DNA of 64,000 nt, taken from NCBI RefSeq assembly GCF_000328705.1, contig NC_019673.1, positions 5,580,001 to 5,644,000 of the forward strand, given 5' to 3'. Source of the stretch: Saccharothrix espanaensis DSM 44229. Its GTDB lineage: Bacteria > Actinomycetota > Actinomycetes > Mycobacteriales > Pseudonocardiaceae. The position numbers were made by a program, and so were the translations under genes. Within the stretch, counting starts at the first letter, position 1. The number at the start of each line of letters is the position of its first letter. Below the pieces are notes generated by a model, which was not told the DNA's origin, did no database searches, and saw only the letters and a program-made list of their open reading frames with translations. Below are positions 61,599 to 64,000 of the stretch, one piece after another.

Positions 61599-62369
61599 GT
61601 GGCGATGGACGAAGTGCGCGAGACCGCCGCGGCGGTGATCGAGTTCACCCTGTCGCTGCACCCCGACGAACCGGTGGGCGTGCTGCTGGGCCGGGTCGCG
61701 AGCAGAGTCACCCACCTGGTCGAAGGGGCGGACGAGGTGAGCGTGACGCTGTACGACCACGGCGTCCCGGGCACCGTCACCTGCACCTCGGAGTCGGCGC
61801 TGCTGCTGGACAAGGCGCAGTACTCCGTCGAGGACGGCCCGTGCCTGCGGGCGGCGCGCGAGCAGACCGTGATCCGCACCAGGCTCGACGCGGAGGCCGG
61901 CCGGTGGCCGCAGTTGGCCGAGACGGCGGTGGAGCTGGGCATCCGCACGGCGTTGTCGTGCCCGCTGTTCCTGCCCGACGACGGCGCGGCGCAGCACCGG
62001 CACGCCGAGGCGCGGCGGCTGTCCGGGGCGTTGAACGTCTGGAGCAGCCAGGCCGACGCGTTCGACCCGGTGCGGACCGCGTTGGTCGCCGTGTTCACCT
62101 CCGCGATGTCGGCGATCATCCTCACCGCCGCGCACTGGAGCCACGCCCACGCCCAGGCCCGTCAACTCGTGACGGCGCTGGAGACCCGGGACATCATCGC
62201 CACCGCCAAGGGGATCGTCATGGCCCGGCTGGGCTTCACCGCGCCGGACGCGTTCCGCTGGATGACCGAGGTGTCGCAGCGCACGAACCACAAGGTCCGT
62301 GACTTGGCGGCGCTCATCGTCACCGATCCGGACGCGATCCTCGCCCGCCCCGGGAACCAGGTGCCGTAG
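61599..62369 (+). CDS. GAF-ANTAR transcription antitermination regulator
   Basis: 256 aa from a GTG; an ATG at 61605 is also possible. A GAF domain covers residues 10-175 (VSVTLYDHGVPGTVTCTSES, YSVEDGPCLRAAREQ, ALSCPLFLPDDG). The ANTAR RNA-binding domain is at the end: LETRDIIATAKGIVMARLGF, then DAFRWMTEVSQRTNHKVRDL. Such proteins bind paired hexaloop hairpins in nascent RNA to prevent termination. It converges with the PP2C gene. Confidence 0.92.
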   Translation: MAMDEVRETAAAVIEFTLSLHPDEPVGVLLGRVASRVTHLVEGADEVSVTLYDHGVPGTVTCTSESALLLDKAQYSVEDGPCLRAAREQTVIRTRLDAEAGRWPQLAETAVELGIRTALSCPLFLPDDGAAQHRHAEARRLSGALNVWSSQADAFDPVRTALVAVFTSAMSAIILTAAHWSHAHAQARQLVTALETRDIIATAKGIVMARLGFTAPDAFRWMTEVSQRTNHKVRDLAALIVTDPDAILARPGNQVP

Positions 62370-62385
62370 CACCGAGCGCCACCGC

Positions 62386-63882
62386 CTACCGAGCGCCGCC
62401 GTTCCAGGGAGTGGTCCGCGCCGGGTCGGTCCGCCGGGCGAGCAACACCGTCACGTCGTCCCGCAACGCCCCGTGCTGGTGGTCGCGGACCGCGTTGACG
62501 AGCCGGCGGACGGTTTCCGGCACCGGGTGCGCGCCGGTCACCTCGCGGCTCAGGAAGTCCGCCAAGCGCTCTTCGCCGAACGGCACCTCCGCCGCGTCAC
62601 GAGCCGTGGTCACCCCGTCGGTGTAGAGCACGACCCAGTCCTCGGGTGCCAACGCCCGCTCCCCGATCCGCACCTCGCCGAGGCCGAGCCCGAGGCCGAG
62701 CGGGCGGCACCGGCCGCCGTCGAGGGTGTCGACGGCCTTCCCGGGGCACACCACCAGCGGCAGCGGGTGCCCGGCGTTGAGGTAGCGCAGGCGGCCGGTC
62801 ACGAGGTCGAACTCGGCGAGGACGGCGGTGGCGCACGCGGAGCCGCCGAACCGGCCGCTGATCGTCTCGTCGATCAGCTTGGCCTGGTCGTACAGCCCGA
62901 ACCCGGCGTGCCGGGCGCTGCGGTACGCCGCCACCGCGGCCGCGGCGACCGGACCGGCGCACCCGTCCTGGCTCGCGGCGTCGAGCACGATCACGGTGGC
63001 GGTGGACTCCGACAGGGTGTAGTCGAAGACGTCGCTGGTGACGTCGTCGCGGGGTTCCAGCGCCGCGGCCACGACGAGCCCGTCCACCCCGGCGGTCGAC
63101 GGCGGCAGCAGCGACCGGATCAGCTCGGCGTCGACCGAGCGGCGGACCTGCACGCGACCCCGGTCGATCACGTCGCCGTACTGCGACAGCAGGCTCACCA
63201 GGTGGCCCAGCAACGCCGAGAACCAACGGCAGTGCGAGTGCAGTTCCGGGTCTTCGAGGTCGTCCACGTGCTCGACCTCGACTTCGAGGACACCCAGCCG
63301 CTCCGCCCCGTCCACCAGCGGCACCCACAGCGCGCGGGACTCCGGGTCGTCCCCCGGCAGTGCCCGGACCTCCCGGAACGCGCGACCGGCCACCGTCCGG
63401 TCCACGTCCAGCGAGGCGCGGCGACGCCCACCCGCGGCCACGGCGTGGAGTCGGCGCCGGCCGGAGTCGACCAGGTAGAGGGTGAGCCCCACGCCCAGCA
63501 CCCGCCCGGCCGCCTCGGCGACGGCCGGCAGCCGGTCGGGCGCCGCCGACTGCGCGCCTTCGAGCAGCTTCACCAGCGCCGCGAACAGGCCGGGCCGGGG
63601 CCGGGCCGCCGAGGACGGACGGCTGTAGGTGGCGCGGTAAGACGACGTCAGCTCGTCCAGCCGCTCGTTCACCGCGAGCGCGAGGACATCGCGTTCCAGC
63701 GCTGGTAGTGCGCCCCGTCCGTGTACGTAGTCGTCAACGGTCGCGGGATTTGTGCCGCCGCCCAACGCGAAGTACCTGACCCACAGGTCGTCAGGCGACA
63801 GGCCGGCGTGCTTCACCGCGAGCGCCGCGCTGCGCTGCTGGTCCGCAGCGCGCTGTTCTGGTCGATGTGCCTCGTCATTCAT
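62386..63882 (-). CDS. PP2C (SpoIIE-type) protein phosphatase with GAF-like sensor
   Basis: 498 aa. The N-terminal 90 residues are helical (ALERDVLALAVNERLDELT). A GAF-like domain covers about 100-240 (VGLTLYLVDSGRRRLHAVAA; LWVPLVDGAERLGVLEVEVE). The SpoIIE phosphatase covers about 255-485: DDVTSDVFDYTL, VIVLDAASQDG (the usual GDVxGHG Asp in LD), YLNAGHPLPLVV, VVLYTDGVTTARD and LRDDVTVLLARR. These phosphatases act on anti-anti-sigma (STAS) proteins; a decayed STAS gene lies 1.1 kb away. Confidence 0.9.
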   Translation of the reverse strand: MNDEAHRPEQRAADQQRSAALAVKHAGLSPDDLWVRYFALGGGTNPATVDDYVHGRGALPALERDVLALAVNERLDELTSSYRATYSRPSSAARPRPGLFAALVKLLEGAQSAAPDRLPAVAEAAGRVLGVGLTLYLVDSGRRRLHAVAAGGRRRASLDVDRTVAGRAFREVRALPGDDPESRALWVPLVDGAERLGVLEVEVEHVDDLEDPELHSHCRWFSALLGHLVSLLSQYGDVIDRGRVQVRRSVDAELIRSLLPPSTAGVDGLVVAAALEPRDDVTSDVFDYTLSESTATVIVLDAASQDGCAGPVAAAAVAAYRSARHAGFGLYDQAKLIDETISGRFGGSACATAVLAEFDLVTGRLRYLNAGHPLPLVVCPGKAVDTLDGGRCRPLGLGLGLGEVRIGERALAPEDWVVLYTDGVTTARDAAEVPFGEERLADFLSREVTGAHPVPETVRRLVNAVRDHQHGALRDDVTVLLARRTDPARTTPWNGGAR

Positions 63883-64000
63883 GGTCGTCCCGGTTGGTGG
63901 TGGTTCTCAACGGCCCACGAGTCGATCGATGGAGGTGTCGGGGCGCGGCCAGGCGGTCGGGTAACCCCCGCACGTCCACGGACCACCGGGGTGGACCGCC

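Noticed and set aside
1-64000. tRNA, rRNA, riboswitch or insertion-sequence features
   Set aside because: No cloverleaf, rRNA-like stretch, transposase motif or terminal inverted repeats were recognised by eye. A covariance-model scan could still find small RNAs.

Overview
The window is very GC-rich, with many GTG starts, ATGA/GTGA gene overlaps and TetR, MarR, LuxR, ANTAR and PP2C regulators. This points to a filamentous actinomycete, most likely of the Pseudonocardiales (Saccharothrix, Actinosynnema or Lentzea type). The genus is inferred from style and not proven. No rRNA, tRNA, CRISPR array or intact insertion sequence was seen.

Layout. (1) 1-10185, minus strand: one tightly overlapping operon encoding a fused SEDS glycan polymerase/penicillin-binding transpeptidase, a membrane-anchored Ser/Thr kinase-like protein, a small membrane protein, a TRAFAC-type double-GTPase, its GAP1-type partner and a membrane protein cut by the window edge. 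It looks like a signalling-controlled peptidoglycan module. (2) 10.6-34.8 kb: mixed accessory genes. These are a HEAT/ParB-like protein, an MFS exporter with its TetR regulator, a VOC protein, an arsenic-type pair (ArsR-acetyltransferase fusion with a divergent flavin monooxygenase), a PAS-GAF sensor, a glutamate-cysteine-ligase-like enzyme, an SMI1/KNR4 protein, a two-component system, a hydrolase, MarR with two membrane proteins, a glycosyltransferase, and several decayed genes (SGNH hydrolase, coaD, an ESX/WXG-like gene, a small membrane protein). (3) 35.1-52.4 kb: a biosynthetic gene cluster. (4) 52.8-64 kb: an EF-hand protein, a secreted S33 peptidase, an SRPBCC remnant, a secreted lectin-like protein, a giant TPR-CHAT protease, a GAF-ANTAR regulator and a PP2C phosphatase.

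The biosynthetic cluster is the main find. One arm (35135-39458) carries 5-aminolevulinate synthase, an acyl-CoA ligase and a second adenylating enzyme. This is the three-gene set that makes and attaches the C5N unit (2-amino-3-hydroxycyclopent-2-enone) in asukamycin/manumycin-type products. The other arm (42632-51970) carries 4-amino-4-deoxychorismate synthase, a UbiA prenyltransferase, an AurF-type diiron N-oxygenase, an arylamine N-acetyltransferase, a geranyl-diphosphate-type C-methyltransferase, another methyltransferase and P450s. That is the enzyme logic of benzastatin/virantmycin, which are prenylated p-aminobenzoate-derived indolines or tetrahydroquinolines. One P450 has Met in place of the usual acidic residue of the I-helix (AGHMT), as might be expected of a P450 doing nitrene rather than oxygen chemistry. 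A carbamoyltransferase and two conventional P450s would tailor the product. The combined prediction is a carbamoylated, C5N-amide-capped benzastatin-like compound, which I do not recognise as known.
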